From contig OY754467.1 of assembly GCA_963575645.1 (NCBI GenBank), positions 36,577,108 through 36,641,107 on the forward strand: a stretch of DNA of 64,000 nt, read 5' to 3'. Both the position numbers and the translations under genes were made by a program. How positions within the stretch are numbered: position 1 is the first letter of the stretch; the number at the start of each line of letters is the position of its first letter. The notes beneath the pieces were generated by a model that was not told the origin of the DNA, ran no database searches, and worked only from the letters and a program-made list of their open reading frames with translations. This stretch comes from Xanthostigma xanthostigma. Taxonomy: Eukaryota > Arthropoda > Insecta > Raphidioptera > Raphidiidae. Shown here in pieces: positions 11,626 through 21,700 of the stretch.

Positions 11626-11786
11626 AAACTAAAACCTGACAACGGAAAAATCACGCTCTAAAAAGTATAAAACGAGAAAAGAGTCGTGGTCGTATGCCAC
11701 CTACCCTAACAAAACAATACATTTTAACAGTAGTAAGTCATCATAAACTAATTAGAACAAAGTGCATCACGCTATACATCTAGAGC

Positions 11787-12162
11787 AGTGATGATACGGC
11801 ACGCTGGCCGAATCGGGCCCTCAGGCCATCTCAATACGGCCCGGGAGCAGAATCTATCCAGTGAGGATTTTAGACGATATTCGATGCCACTATACGTATT
11901 TTTAAAATTGCTGGATCCTCAATCTCAACATAACTTACCCTTTTTATTACCTTTATATCAAAATTGATTTAAACTAAATAAATAAAGTTCAAATCTTTGA
12001 TTAACGTCTGAATAGAACTCTTCAAGACAATTTTATTTACTTAAATAAATAAAGATTTTAATTTAGTATGTGTTTTAGTTTTTAATTTAGAGTCTGGCCC
12101 GCTAACACACCCTAAATCTTATAAATGGCCCTTTTGAAAAGTCAGTCTGGCACCTCTGATAT
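11787..12162. mobile_element. hAT-type MITE, probable
   Basis: The ends CAGTGATGATACGGCACGC and, at the right, CTGGCACCTCTG are roughly complementary and of hAT type. CGGCCCGG and TGGCCCG segments lie just inside. The flanking 8-mers agree poorly, so the boundaries are approximate. A Penelope-like fragment (about 11990-12040, reverse orientation) sits inside. Confidence 0.5.
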
Positions 12163-12368
12163 AGATAAGATAAGAAAAGATATTTATTTATTTCATATGT
12201 AGCTAAAAAGCTGTGAAATATGTCAATTAATACAATTAAATTTATAAATCATGAGGGCGCCATATGACCATATATATAAGATGGCATACGACCACGACTA
12301 TTGTCTTGTTTCACTTTTCAAAGCGTGCTGCTTAGTCTTTTTAACTTTTTACTAAAAGGATATTTAAT

Positions 12369-12411
12369 ACAATAATAATAATAATAATAATATAATAATA
12401 ATAAAAACTCG
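12369..12411 (+). repeat. (AAT)n microsatellite
   Basis: A run of AAT/ATA triplets with one interruption, next to the TIR element starting at 12441. Confidence 0.85.
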
Positions 12412-12440
12412 GGTCGCAGTGCGAAACCCTGCCGACAATA

Positions 12441-12934
12441 TAGTGTATTTGCTTTCATAAGCAGTGTGGCTCTATTGTATAAACTTAACTTTGTTTTTGG
12501 ACAAAATAAAAAAAATTGCCCCTTAATAAACCCCTTAAAACAACATTTTTTTACTTAATTTCAATACTATATACCAATTTAACATCTGTACCAAATTATA
12601 TACACCCTTCAGTATGTAAATCCATATCAATAAACTTGCGTTTTCATAAAATTTGTAAGCCCGGTTCTGTCGGGCCGATTTTATTAAAATTTTAGCAGCA
12701 CATTTCAATAATTATTAAAGGGTTAAATTTCAAATTTGAAACGATTCTGAGAATTTTTTCGGTATTTTTGGGCCCAAAAACATTTTTCAACCCCTAAATA
12801 CCCCCCTTAAAATGGCCCGATCGGGCCCATTTTAAATAGGCTTCTTGCGATGATGGATTCCAACATGTGGACCAAATTTCATTTAAATCGATTAAGTCTG
12901 TCGAGAGTTATCGTGGTCACACATATATATATAA

Positions 12935-12965
<31 letters not shown>

Positions 12966-13103
12966 CATATATATATAAACATTTCCAAAAATGGTGCCAA
13001 ACTTCTTAGAAAGTTATGAAACGTCGAGAAATTTTGGTCCGACCCCTAGGTCCCGCCATCCGACCGACGCCAATAGTGTAAGTGCCTTATGGCAAATACA
13101 CTA
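12441..13103. mobile_element. TIR element of unknown superfamily
   Basis: The left end TAGTGTATTTGC plus ATAAG and the right end GCAAATACACTA preceded by CTTAT form inverted termini, with ATA on both sides as a possible short duplication. Inside are GGCCCGATCGGGCCC (a perfect palindrome) and a (TA)n tract near 12925-12978. No transposase. Confidence 0.5.
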
Positions 13104-13241
13104 ATAATAACAATTATAGCGTAAACAGCGTCATAACAATTGATAAAAAACACGTTAAAAACCATTAAAAACAAATCATCAAATAAATATTAAAAACATA
13201 GACAGAACAGTTTAAAAACAATTTGCATTGAGCATAAAGAT

Positions 13242-13326
13242 AGTACACACATTGAAATAGTAAACACATTAAAATAGTACACACATTAAAATAGTACACA
13301 CATTAAAATAGTAAAAACATTAAAAT
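13242..13326 (-). repeat. 17 bp minisatellite in LINE 3' UTR
   Basis: Five tandem units of AGTACACACATTAAAAT with one or two variants each, between the ORF2 stop and the LINE 3' end. Such arrays are common in non-LTR 3' UTRs. Confidence 0.85.
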
Positions 13327-13352
13327 AGCATAAAAAGTAAAACATAACAATA

Positions 13353-16250
13353 TTAAAATTTAACTGTAATATTAAAAAATTCATCTATATTGTAAATAAC
13401 ATTTTCAATTAAAATATTTTTTATTTTTCTTTTAATTTTTGTTTGAGGTAATTTTATTATTTCGGGTGGAATTTTATTACATATTTCAACAATTTTGTTG
13501 TAAGGACACTCTTTTATAATTTGAAGAGTACTATTTTTGTACTCGAGTGTGTCCTTACCTCTGGTGTTGTACTCATGTACCACACTTCTTTTATGGAAAA
13601 AATCCTCGTTTTTTTTAAAAAATAACACACAATTTAAAATATAAATACTGGACAAAGTTAAAATTTTCAATTTTTTGAATAAGGGTCTGCATGAATGCCT
13701 AGGGTGAACACCTGCAATAGCTCTTATGATTTTCTTTTGTATTATGAATACCTCTTTAGCATGAACAGAATTTCCCCAGAATATTATTCCGTACATCAGA
13801 TGACTTTCCACATATGCATGATAAGCTGTCAATAAGGCATCGGTATCTGTCACATGTTTTAAATTACAGATTATATAATATGTTTTTGCCAATTTAGCAT
13901 GTACGTGAGTAACGTGATTTTTGTAGTTCATATTGTAATCTAAGTGAATTCCTAGAAATTTAACTGATTCATTAGTACCAATTGTATTGTTGTTATTTAG
14001 AACTACAATTTTATCACAACTTCCGTAGCTGCAAACACGGAAGACTTGAGTTTTTTCTATATTCAACACTAATTCGTTATTTTTAAACCAATTTAAGGTT
14101 AATTCCATAATATTGTTTATTTTTGTATTCATCTCGTTAAAATTATTCATTTTGACCATAACACATGTATCGTCAGCAAACTGATATGATTTTTCTGGTA
14201 TTGTCATGGGGAAATCATTTGTATACAAAATGAATAATATCGGGCCTAAAATAGAACCCTGCGGCACTCCTCTTTTAACAAGTTTCCACTGTGAATTTAT
14301 ATTAATTATATTATTATGCTCATCTTTGCATTTGATTTGCACTTGTTGTTCCCGATCACTTAGATAGGACTTAAAGAGTTCCAATGGAATACCCCTGATA
14401 CCGTAATGTTTTAATTTTTCTATTAAGAGCGCATGACTAACACAGTCAAAAGCCTTTGAAAGATCTAATAGGAGAGCTACAGCTGGTTCTCGATTATTCC
14501 ACGCTTTATATAATTCCTCGGTAACTTCATAGATAGCCTTTGTAGTAGAACCATCCTTTACAAAGCCATATTGTTGTTTAGATATTATATTGAAAGTGTT
14601 GATATAGTTTGTTAGTCTATTGGCAATTGCCTTTTCAAATAGTTTACAAATGTTTAAGGAAATTGATATTGGTCGATAATTGTCTATTCGTGTTTTATCT
14701 CCTTTATTTTTATAGCATGGTATGACCGTGGCTCTTTTTAACATATTGGGAAATATTCCCGTTTCAAAAATACTATTTACTATGAAAGAAATTGGCTCAG
14801 CAATATAGAGAATCGAAGATTTTAAAACTGATATAGGAACGTTGTCCCATCCTGTAGATTTTTTATTTTTTAATGCCAAACAAATATTTATAATTTCTTT
14901 TGGACACGTTGGGAATAGAAACATGCTATGATCACAGGTGTTGTCTAGTTTCATAGATTTATTATTCGTTTTTATATTTAATTTATCAGTTATATTTATG
15001 AAATGATTATTGAAACTATCTGCTATTTCACGTGTTGTAGAACAGTTTCCGTTTGAATCTGTTATATTACTATCTATTATTGATTTTTCTTTATACTGAT
15101 TGCTGTTTCTTTTAATTATAGACCAAGATGTTTTCATTTTATTATCAGACTTATTTATTTCATCCTTATAGTACCCTCGTTTAGCTGCTTTAACAACTTT
15201 TTTAAAAATTAGAACATATTTTTTATAATATAGCAATAGTGCCTCAGTATCAATATTATTTTTACGCAATATCAAAATACGCTCATATAATTCTCTTTTC
15301 CTGAGACTTGAAATTTTGATACCTCTAGTAATCCATTTATTACAGTTATTGTTATTTTTAATTTTTATTTTCTTTTCAGGAAATGTAAGGCAAAAGTGGT
15401 AGTTTAGAGTATTAAAAAAATGCTCAAAGCTCTTTTCAGGGTCAGTTTCATTGTATATTGGAGTCCAATCAACATTAGCCATACGATCATTAAATAGTTC
15501 AATTTGCTCATTTGTAATAGGCCTTACTTTTTTGAATGTATAACTTTGATTTCTAGTGAGTTGCATTTCTAAGAAAATAATTTCATGATCCGTCATATCA
15601 GATGATTCAACACCTACATTGTATTGTTGAAAACTAACAAATATGTTGTCCAGGCATGATGCTTTATTGGATCCAATTCTCGTAGGTATATCGACTATAG
15701 TTTGCTGTAAATTAAACATGTTAAAAATATTTATTAGTCGTGTAGTTTCAGTAGATGTCACTAGCATATCATAATTAAAATCACCACAAATTATAAATTT
15801 ATATTTCATTGGGTTGTATCTTTGATAAACTATTGTAATAATGTCATTTAAAAGATTAAAAAAAAGTTCTGTTTACCAGTCGGAGATCTATAGATACATA
15901 GTATAATAACACTATCATTAATAAGTTCTTATACCTGTACATTCAAAGTCTAAGTCTACGCTATAATTATTTAAAATATCTAATGCTTTAGTATTAATAT
16001 TATTTTTTACGAAGATGCATACACCACTATGTATATGAATTGATCTGCAATAATGCGATACATTTTTATAGTTATTAATACATACACTATCTATTTCAAT
16101 TTCTTGGAGCCAATGCTCACTGAAACACAACACATCATAATTTTCCCCATCTATTAACAATTCAATGTCAGTAACTTTACTTCTTAGCGATTGTATATTA
16201 CAGTATAAGACTTTGAAACTTGCCTCCATTTGATTTGTTTTATTGGACAT
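13353..16250 (-). pseudogene. LINE ORF2 (endonuclease/reverse transcriptase), frameshifted
   Basis: Reverse transcriptase with N-terminal APE-type endonuclease, needed for nicking the target and priming reverse transcription. The first piece (16250-15918, 110 codons) has the endonuclease start with YCNIQSLRSK and SEHWLQ. Between 15918 and 15810 the frame shifts twice: near 15917-15925 and at an 8-base A run (15858-15865 on the plus strand). A CIYRSPTG endonuclease motif is readable between the shifts. The last piece (15809-13353, 818 codons) has CGDFNYD and the SSDMTDH catalytic motif, then LDLSKAFDCV, RGVPQGSILGP, YQFADDTCVM and the C-terminal YNTRG motif. All catalytic residues are visible, so only the two shifts disable it. 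Confidence 0.9.
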
Positions 16251-16291
16251 TTTGATGCTCTATAATTAAAAAATTATCCATAACAGGTTTA

Positions 16292-17116
16292 TTATTTTTC
16301 ACTACTAAATTTTGCGGTCGTTCTACGAAATAAATACTGTTTTATTGTCGCTCCTTTGGGCCATATCTCTTCATTATACAATTCATTTTCAAGTGATAAA
16401 TCTGCACTTATTCGGAAACTTTTGTAGTATCCTCGACTATTCAGATCTTCACATGTAAATACCTTGTCAGGAAATTTATTTGAAAGATATTCAATTACAT
16501 TTTGTGTTTCCGTACTTTTATCACACCGTCCTAGAAACAGCCATAATTTTCTTTCTGGAGTTTTAATCAAGTCACTCTGGGGCGCTTTGCCTCTAACAAT
16601 TTTGCGTCTCCTATTCTGTACCACTTGAAATTCACCAGCTTCTTCTGAATTATTTGAACTTACATCATTTGGCATGTTTTCATCTATGGTTTCTTTGTTA
16701 CTGTTTTTATTATTTTGTTTACCAACATTAATTATATGTTTTAAATTTACCATTGCTACAGAATTATCACCATCTGTTGACGAATTTTGAGCTCTACAAT
16801 TACTAGCAGACGCCTGATTTGAACCTTTTTGTTTAATCAGTTTACTCCCGTTATCTGCAGTAATTAGTGCCATCTTTGATTCTTTCCGTATAGTTGCCAT
16901 TTCTGCAATCAGTTTTTGGTTATCTTTTTTTAGCTCTTCAATTTCACTTAATAACTTCTTATTTTCACTTCTCACAATGTTGCGTATTATATCACTAAAA
17001 AAGTTAATCACTTCTTCATTAGTTATAACGTTTTTTATGTTTTCATTTATAATATTTACACTTTCATTTTCGTCTTTTTTTAGAGCAGTTTGGCGTGTAT
17101 CGCGTGTAGGCGCCAT
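16292..17116 (-). CDS. LINE ORF1 protein
   Basis: A 274-residue open frame, the RNA-binding partner of ORF2 in non-LTR retrotransposons. Residues about 55-85 (KKLLSEIEELKKDNQKL) look like a coiled coil. A polar linker rich in Asn and Ser follows. The C-terminal ~90 residues carry WLFLGRC, RGYYKSFRIS and EIWPKGATI, the pattern of the C-terminal domain of insect CR1/Jockey-type ORF1 proteins. No CCHC knuckle is seen. The start is placed at the ATG 40 bp into the element. Confidence 0.8.
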   Translation of the reverse strand: MAPTRDTRQTALKKDENESVNIINENIKNVITNEEVINFFSDIIRNIVRSENKKLLSEIEELKKDNQKLIAEMATIRKESKMALITADNGSKLIKQKGSNQASASNCRAQNSSTDGDNSVAMVNLKHIINVGKQNNKNSNKETIDENMPNDVSSNNSEEAGEFQVVQNRRRKIVRGKAPQSDLIKTPERKLWLFLGRCDKSTETQNVIEYLSNKFPDKVFTCEDLNSRGYYKSFRISADLSLENELYNEEIWPKGATIKQYLFRRTTAKFSSEK

Positions 17117-17164
17117 GACACCTATATTATATAATAAGGAAATTAATAAAATAAAAAATACATT

Positions 17165-17237
17165 CGCCCAGCGTGGGGCTCGAACCCACGACCCTATACG
17201 ATTATAAATCTCATACTACTGACTGAGCTTTAGGCGG
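17165..17237 (-). tRNA. tRNA-Lys-derived sequence next to LINE 5' end (pseudo)
   Basis: The minus strand reads AAAGCTCAGTCAGTAG (A box side) and GGTCGTGGGTTCGAGCCCCA (T arm and B box), closely matching tRNA-Lys(CTT), and ends GCTGGGCG. The anticodon loop reads TTATAAT rather than CTCTTAA and the acceptor stem is poor, so it is not a working tRNA. It lies just upstream of the LINE on the same strand, followed by a T-rich stretch. Confidence 0.6.
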
Positions 17238-18470
17238 ACTTGCCACTATCGCTCGATATACCACGTCTGTTAATTAATTTGAAAAAAACATTATTTTATT
17301 AAAATTAATTGATTACTTCATTCTAAAGTGTGTTGTCATCGGAAGTGCATGTGTATGCAAAATTTCACCCCAATCGGATAAACGAAAGTATGTCCAAATC
17401 GACTTGCAAGATTTGTAGTAGACGGGCAGACAACGCAAATTAAATAAAACCTTTTGAAAACAAGTTGAGCACCGCTGTTATCCAGGTTTCGTAATTCGTT
17501 GAATAACTTACTATTATCTAGAATTTTATAGTTATGCAAGCATTTGGACAATTGCTGTTCAAATACTTTTACAATATTGTATCAGTTTTTGTGCTATCGT
17601 TGTGCCCGCGGGTTCTAATTAGTGATTTGTGTGTTTTTTATTTTTTAGTGTTTCGAAAAGCGTAAATATTTACTAACTAGTTGGTGGACTATTTTAATTT
17701 AGAACTGATTGATATGATAACGGAGTGAGGATCCAGACATTGTTAATCGAAAAGAATTAAATTGTGGAGTCAAAACGGTGGAGTTCATTTATTTTGGAAG
17801 TGTAAAATATTTTTAAAGGTAAGAGTCTCACATGTCAATCTACCCATAACGTCTTACCCGCATTCACTTATAATAGACACTTGAACCTACAGTTTTGACA
17901 CCGCCTGGCAAGCATTAAGACCCGATTAAATAATCTGGTTTATTTTTTATTTTATTAAATTTCAAGGTATTAAAATTTCTTAATGTCGTCGCGATATTTT
18001 TTGTAAATAAAATTTCGCAAAGTTCAAGGCTTGGCTAGGCTTCACTACCCTTCACCTAGGTCTTTTGTGTATAGACATTACAAAAGAAATGTTACACAAA
18101 TTTTCACGGCGCCTCAAATACCTATACTCAAAAATATTGGACTATGATATATATAGTAATAATAAATCTAAGCTGTTTTGCTTGCAGTTTTCATTTCGAT
18201 AAAAGCTACTCCTAATGTAAGTATAGTCATAAATGAATTAGTTTTGGTTATCCCTCGTACGTTATATGCAATTTGTGCGTCTTCAATAAGACCCTACTGT
18301 TGGTTTGTGCTTGCAGACTGCCGACAATACAATTTTATGAAATAGCGAAACAAGTTAAGGGGTTAGGGTCAGTCAGCGTTATGCAAAAATGAGTATTTTA
18401 AATAATTTGTTTTTGACAGTAATTTAATTTATTTTATGAAGCTAATATTACAGAGTTATTATATAATATA
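17238..18470. other. AT-rich intergenic DNA with a dispersed repeat
   Basis: 17995-18150 is an inverted copy of 7425-7580. The remainder has no recognisable gene. The short frames at 17336-17551 have no domain. Confidence 0.4.
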
Positions 18471-18900
18471 CTAGCTTTTACCCGCGACTTCGTTCGCGTG
18501 GGATCAGTGTGTACAGTTGATTAAAAAATTCATAAATTTAAGACGGCCCTTTATAAACAATGTTTTTTTTTGTTTTTCTTTCGCAAAACATCAAGATTTT
18601 TGAATTCGAAACACGCGTGCCGAAAACATGTTTTTTTCTAAATGAATACCAGCTACCTTAAGTGTTTGCTACTGAGCTTTGTTTATAGTTATTACGAAAG
18701 CAGTTTTTAATGGAAATTGTAATCTTTTAAATTGAAAAGGCAAATCCGTTGGTGTAATTGGTATTCGTGGTATTAAAACACTGTCTCCTTGAGATTTGCC
18801 ACTAATCATAATAGCCCTAACAATATTTCGACCCAGACGAGAAAATTGTACTATTAAACAATTTGGGTACATCAATGTTTCGCATTCCTCTCTCATAAAA
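18471..18900 (-). mobile_element. 5'-truncated Helitron with helicase C-terminal fragment
   Basis: The 3' end is CTAG (18474-18471 on the minus strand) after the same GC-rich terminus as the copy at 480, with A at 18470. The open stretch 18896-18669 reads LGRNIVRAIMISGK, LIPRIPITPTDLPFQFKRLQ and TINKAQ, the conserved end of the Helitron RepHel helicase (C-terminal motifs of the Pif1-like domain). The rest of the element is missing to the right, where the F-box palindrome begins at 18987. Confidence 0.8.
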
Positions 18901-19017
18901 AGTATTTAGCGTAATTTCATAATTTTACTATTTATTTGGTTTTAAGCATTTTTTTTAATTGTGCAGTTTTGTGCAAAAAAATACAGGACAGAAGAATAGT
19001 AAGTAATGAAACACATT

Positions 19018-19023
19018 TTTATT
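19018..19023 (-). terminator. Poly(A) signal of left F-box gene
   Basis: AATAAA on the minus strand, about 100 bp after the stop, mirror image of the signal at 20405. Confidence 0.6.
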
Positions 19024-19120
19024 GTAATAAATATTTATTATTTATATTAAACTATAAAAAATATGTACATTGAAATAATAATATATATACAACTAATATC
19101 TTAAACTAAATATATTACAA

Positions 19121-19567
19121 CTAAAACCGTAGCCTAGAGAAAGTAGGCTGTGTTCCGCGTTGTAGCCTCGTCGTCTTCTTCGAGGACTTGGAGCTCTGGC
19201 GCATCGACGACGGTGCAACAAATGCCCTTGAAGTGGGCGGTCCTTGCCTGCGCCTCGGCGGTGCCAGCGCTGGAAGATGCAGAAGGCCTCTTGGAACGAG
19301 ACTTCTGTCCGGCGTTCGGGCGTTCATGTCCACCGGCGCCAACATATCGGTTGCGGTCGAAGTTCGCACTACGTCGTGGGTGACGCGGTAGACCAAGCTG
19401 CGGCGCTCCTCGATCTCTACGCGTCCCATCCTCCTCAGGGTCCTGTCGAAGCGGCACAGGCGATTCCATCGGCGATTCACTACGGCGGCGGCAAGCAAGG
19501 TCCGGGTATCCAAAAGACGAAGAATCGGCAGAGCGACCTCAATCGGTAACAGCGAGATGATATCCAT
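19121..19567 (-). CDS. F-box protein, left copy of inverted pair
   Basis: A 148-residue protein. Residues 4-45 (LLPIEVALPILRLLD, then RTLLAAAVVNRRWNRLCR, with Leu7-Pro8 and Trp34) are a clear F-box, the motif that binds Skp1 in SCF ubiquitin ligases. No WD40, LRR or other substrate domain follows. The rest is basic with a Pro/Arg patch and a Ser/Lys-rich tail, so it may be an unusually short F-box protein. The start at MDIISLL is chosen because the in-frame ATG further upstream lies before or at the predicted transcription start. It differs from the right copy at Met/Arg47, Val/Leu and Ser-Arg/Leu-Lys positions. No intron is apparent, so a retrocopy is possible. Expression is unproven. Confidence 0.7.
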   Translation of the reverse strand: MDIISLLPIEVALPILRLLDTRTLLAAAVVNRRWNRLCRFDRTLRRMGRVEIEERRSLVYRVTHDVVRTSTATDMLAPVDMNARTPDRSLVPRGLLHLPALAPPRRRQGPPTSRAFVAPSSMRQSSKSSKKTTRLQRGTQPTFSRLRF

Positions 19568-19637
19568 TTGTTGCTTTAAGAGAACGATGTTTCTTGAACA
19601 GCAGCAAAGTGTATAATGACTTACGTTGACCAAGCCA

Positions 19638-19648
19638 CGTCTTTTATA
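19638..19648 (-). promoter_or_regulatory. TATA box of left F-box gene
   Basis: The minus strand reads GGATATAAAAG about 70 bp before the ATG at 19567, mirror image of the right copy. The two promoters are divergent and share the spacer. Confidence 0.6.
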
Positions 19649-19779
19649 TCCTATGCACAGGTCAAAAAGTCGCGCTTCATTGATTTTTGTCCTGTGTTCA
19701 GTGAACCATAAAAAATGTTTATTGTCCGACACAGGTCAGAAATCACTGAGGCGCAACTTTTTTTGACCTGTGCATAGGA

Positions 19780-19812
19780 TATAAAAGACGTGGCTTGGTC
19801 AACGTAAGTCAT
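19780..19812 (+). promoter_or_regulatory. TATA box and start region of right F-box gene
   Basis: TATAAAAG at 19780-19787 lies 31 bp before the A of TCATTA (19809-19814), a plausible initiator. This predicts a ~50 base 5' UTR before the ATG at 19861. Confidence 0.6.
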
Positions 19813-19860
19813 TATACACTTTGCTGCTGTTCAAGAAACATCGTTCTCTTAAAGCAACAA

Positions 19861-20307
19861 ATGGATATCATCTCGCTGTTACCGATTGAGGTCGCTCTGC
19901 CGATTCTTCGTCTTTTGGATACCCGGACCTTGCTTGCCGCCGCCGTAGTGAATCGCCGATGGAATCGCCTGTGCCGCTTCGACAGGACCCTGAGGAGGAG
20001 GGGACGCGTAGAGATCGAGGAGCGCCGCAGCTTGGTCTACCGCGTCACCCACGACGTAGTGCGAACTTCGACCGCAACCGATATGTTGGCGCCGCTGGAC
20101 ATGAACGCACGAACGCCGGACAGGAGTCTCGTTCCAAGAGGCCTTCTGCATCTTCCAGCACTGGCACCGCCGAGGCGCAGGCAAGGACCGCCGACTTTGA
20201 AGGCATTTGTTGCACCGTCGTCGATGCGCCAGAGCTCCAAGTCCTCGAAGAAGACGACGAGGCTACAACGCGGAACACAGCCTACTTTCTCTAGGCTACG
20301 GTTTTAG
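19861..20307 (+). CDS. F-box protein, right copy of inverted pair
   Basis: A 148-residue protein matching the left copy at all but about four positions. The F-box occupies residues 4-45 and would contact Skp1. The C-terminal ~100 residues (RRSLVYRVTHDVVRT, a Pro/Arg-rich stretch, then SSKSSKKTTRLQRG) match no substrate-binding family I recognise. Coding base composition is distinctly GC-rich. It is transcribed away from its twin, with its own TATA box and poly(A) signal. Both frames are intact in spite of about nine nucleotide changes. About half of these are silent, so selection cannot be judged by eye. Confidence 0.72.
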   Translation: MDIISLLPIEVALPILRLLDTRTLLAAAVVNRRWNRLCRFDRTLRRRGRVEIEERRSLVYRVTHDVVRTSTATDMLAPLDMNARTPDRSLVPRGLLHLPALAPPRRRQGPPTLKAFVAPSSMRQSSKSSKKTTRLQRGTQPTFSRLRF

Positions 20308-20404
20308 TTGTAATATATTTAGTTTAAGATATTAGTTGTATATATATTATTATTTCAATGTACATATTTTTTATAGTTTAATATAAATAATAAATATTTA
20401 TTAC

Positions 20405-20410
20405 AATAAA
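20405..20410 (+). terminator. Poly(A) signal of right F-box gene
   Basis: AATAAA about 100 bp after the stop, followed by AATGTGTTTC, a GT-containing downstream element. Confidence 0.6.
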
Positions 20411-20509
20411 AATGTGTTTCATTACTTACTATCCTTCTGTCATTAACACTCTATATCGGTTAAAGCTTCGTAAATAGTTCATTATTTTTTATCAAATTTG
20501 AAAGATAAA

Positions 20510-20937
20510 AATGCTGTCGCGGACTTTTTTTAGAACTTTTCAAGGGGAACAAGTCAGCCATACATTATTTTCGTGTAACTTTAACTATTCCCTCAGCGGA
20601 CGCCGTAGAAGCTCTCAACACGCGCGACTTTTCCCGACTTGGCCACATGAAGAGCGTTCAACGCGCGTTTACAATTTCTATACAATTGTATATAACTGTT
20701 AACATGATAACGCGCGTTCAACGCGCCACCAACGCGCGTTATCATGTAAACAATTATATACAATTGTATAGAAATTGTAGCGACATCTATTAGAATTTGC
20801 TCAAAACTATTAGTTTAGACGCAAACCTGGTAGAATTAGCTTAGGTAAAGCTATTAGTTCAGACGCCGGGCCGAAAACGAAATACATTTTGCTGAATTAT
20901 ATTTATCTCATCCTGGTGAAACTAGACGGACCGCTAG
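20510..20937 (+). mobile_element. 5'-truncated Helitron (second family)
   Basis: It ends CGGACCGCTAG (CTAG at 20934-20937) followed by T. The sequence before it, including AAACGAAATACATTTTGC, is the reverse complement of the Helitron at 21327. The part at 20510-20625 (CTGTCGCGGACTTTTTTTAG and onward) is typical of lepidopteran Helitron interiors. It is interrupted by a palindromic MITE at about 20640-20782. No 5' end is present, because the F-box palindrome adjoins. Confidence 0.65.
20640..20782. mobile_element. Palindromic MITE related to 2198 and 5139
   Basis: It contains GAGCGTTCAACGCGCGTT, then TATACAATTGTATA on both sides of a central inverted GATAACGCGCGTT. This is a rearranged or compound copy of the GGCCTAG family. 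The outer GGCCTAG ends and duplications are not clear. Confidence 0.6.
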
Positions 20938-21326
20938 TTATTTATAAAAATCGTTCTATTAAAGTTTTCGATCCAAGAGCAGGACGAGTCAGTGAGTTTG
21001 CGAGACATGCGACGCAAAAATAAAATGTCCCACACCAGATGTTGTTTTTATCTCAACAACTTAAATGCTAAACGAGTCCTTCGCAATGAATTCATTCCGC
21101 TTTTGCAGTTGTTTATTTATGTTTTTTGTTTTGTTAAATCCACGACTCTATAGACATGCAGCAGTGCACTTGAGGTAATGTAAGGGTTTTGTTATTAATT
21201 GTTCTCCTGAGCGCAGCAAACAATACAGATAATTAATAAACAAATGAACGTAATTACATAATGACTTAAGCCACAACTTAAATGTACGACTTATGAGACA
21301 TTGCGACGTATTATTATATAGATAAA
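20938..21326. other. Intergenic DNA
   Basis: No gene or recognisable repeat between two Helitron termini. Confidence 0.4.
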
Positions 21327-21700
21327 TTAGCGGTCCGTCCCGGTTTCGCCCGGGTGCGATATATATAATTCTGCAAAATGTATTTCGTTTGTAACCCGGC
21401 GTCTGAACTAAAGCTTTGAGCGAAGTCTAACAGATGTCGTTGCTTGGTACTAAACAGTTTTTTTCTGTTTGCTTCCGAACTAATATAGCTTTGAGTAAAT
21501 TCTATCAGAAGTCGTTACATTTTACTAGACTAGTTTTTTTGAAAACATCGTAATTTTGTGCTATATATTTAATAAAAACTATCCTATAACGTAAGTTGCA
21601 TCAAGTAAGACACATTTACAAAATTTCATTAAAATCGGTTTAGTGGTTTCGGAGATTAGCGCGGCTAAAATTGTGACACGAGAATTTTATATACATAAGT
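21327..21700 (-). mobile_element. Non-autonomous Helitron (second family)
   Basis: The 3' terminus on the minus strand is CTAA (21330-21327), with A at 21326, preceded by CGAAACCGGGACGGACCG, the hairpin-forming end. The 5' part near 21700 reads CTTATGTATATAAAATTCTC on the minus strand, the usual start of this lepidopteran family, with the first base changed. About 374 bp, no coding capacity. Confidence 0.75.

Larger units (their letters stand above)
13104..17160 (-). mobile_element. CR1/Jockey-group non-LTR retrotransposon (LINE)
   Basis: The element has a ~40 bp 5' leader, ORF1 (17116-16292), ORF2 (16250-13353) and a 3' UTR with a 17 bp minisatellite. The 3' end reads TTATTATTAG next to the end of the 12441 TIR element. 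It is nearly full length. ORF2 is broken by two frameshifts in the endonuclease region, so this copy is probably dead but not ancient. The clade is inferred from the FADDT active site, the C-terminal YNTRG motif and the ORF1 type. CR1, Daphne or a relative are all possible. Confidence 0.85.
18987..20441. repeat. ~1.45 kb inverted duplication (two ~690 bp arms)
   Basis: The left arm (about 18987-19676) is the reverse complement of the right arm (about 19751-20441). A ~75 bp spacer holds further CACAGGTC repeats. Each arm contains promoter, complete F-box gene and poly(A) signal. In the 447 bp coding parts I count about nine differences, roughly 98% identity. The copies are thus young or kept alike by gene conversion. 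The arms are visibly GC-rich in the coding part, against AT-rich surroundings. Confidence 0.9.

Noticed and set aside
13242-13326. Regular 17 bp repeats as a CRISPR-like array
   Set aside because: Units are directly adjacent without spacers and lie in a LINE 3' UTR of a eukaryote.
19134-20294. Several 67-111 codon frames overlapping the F-box genes on both strands
   Set aside because: They are other-frame shadows of the GC-rich F-box coding sequence and appear in mirror pairs simply because the arms are inverted copies.
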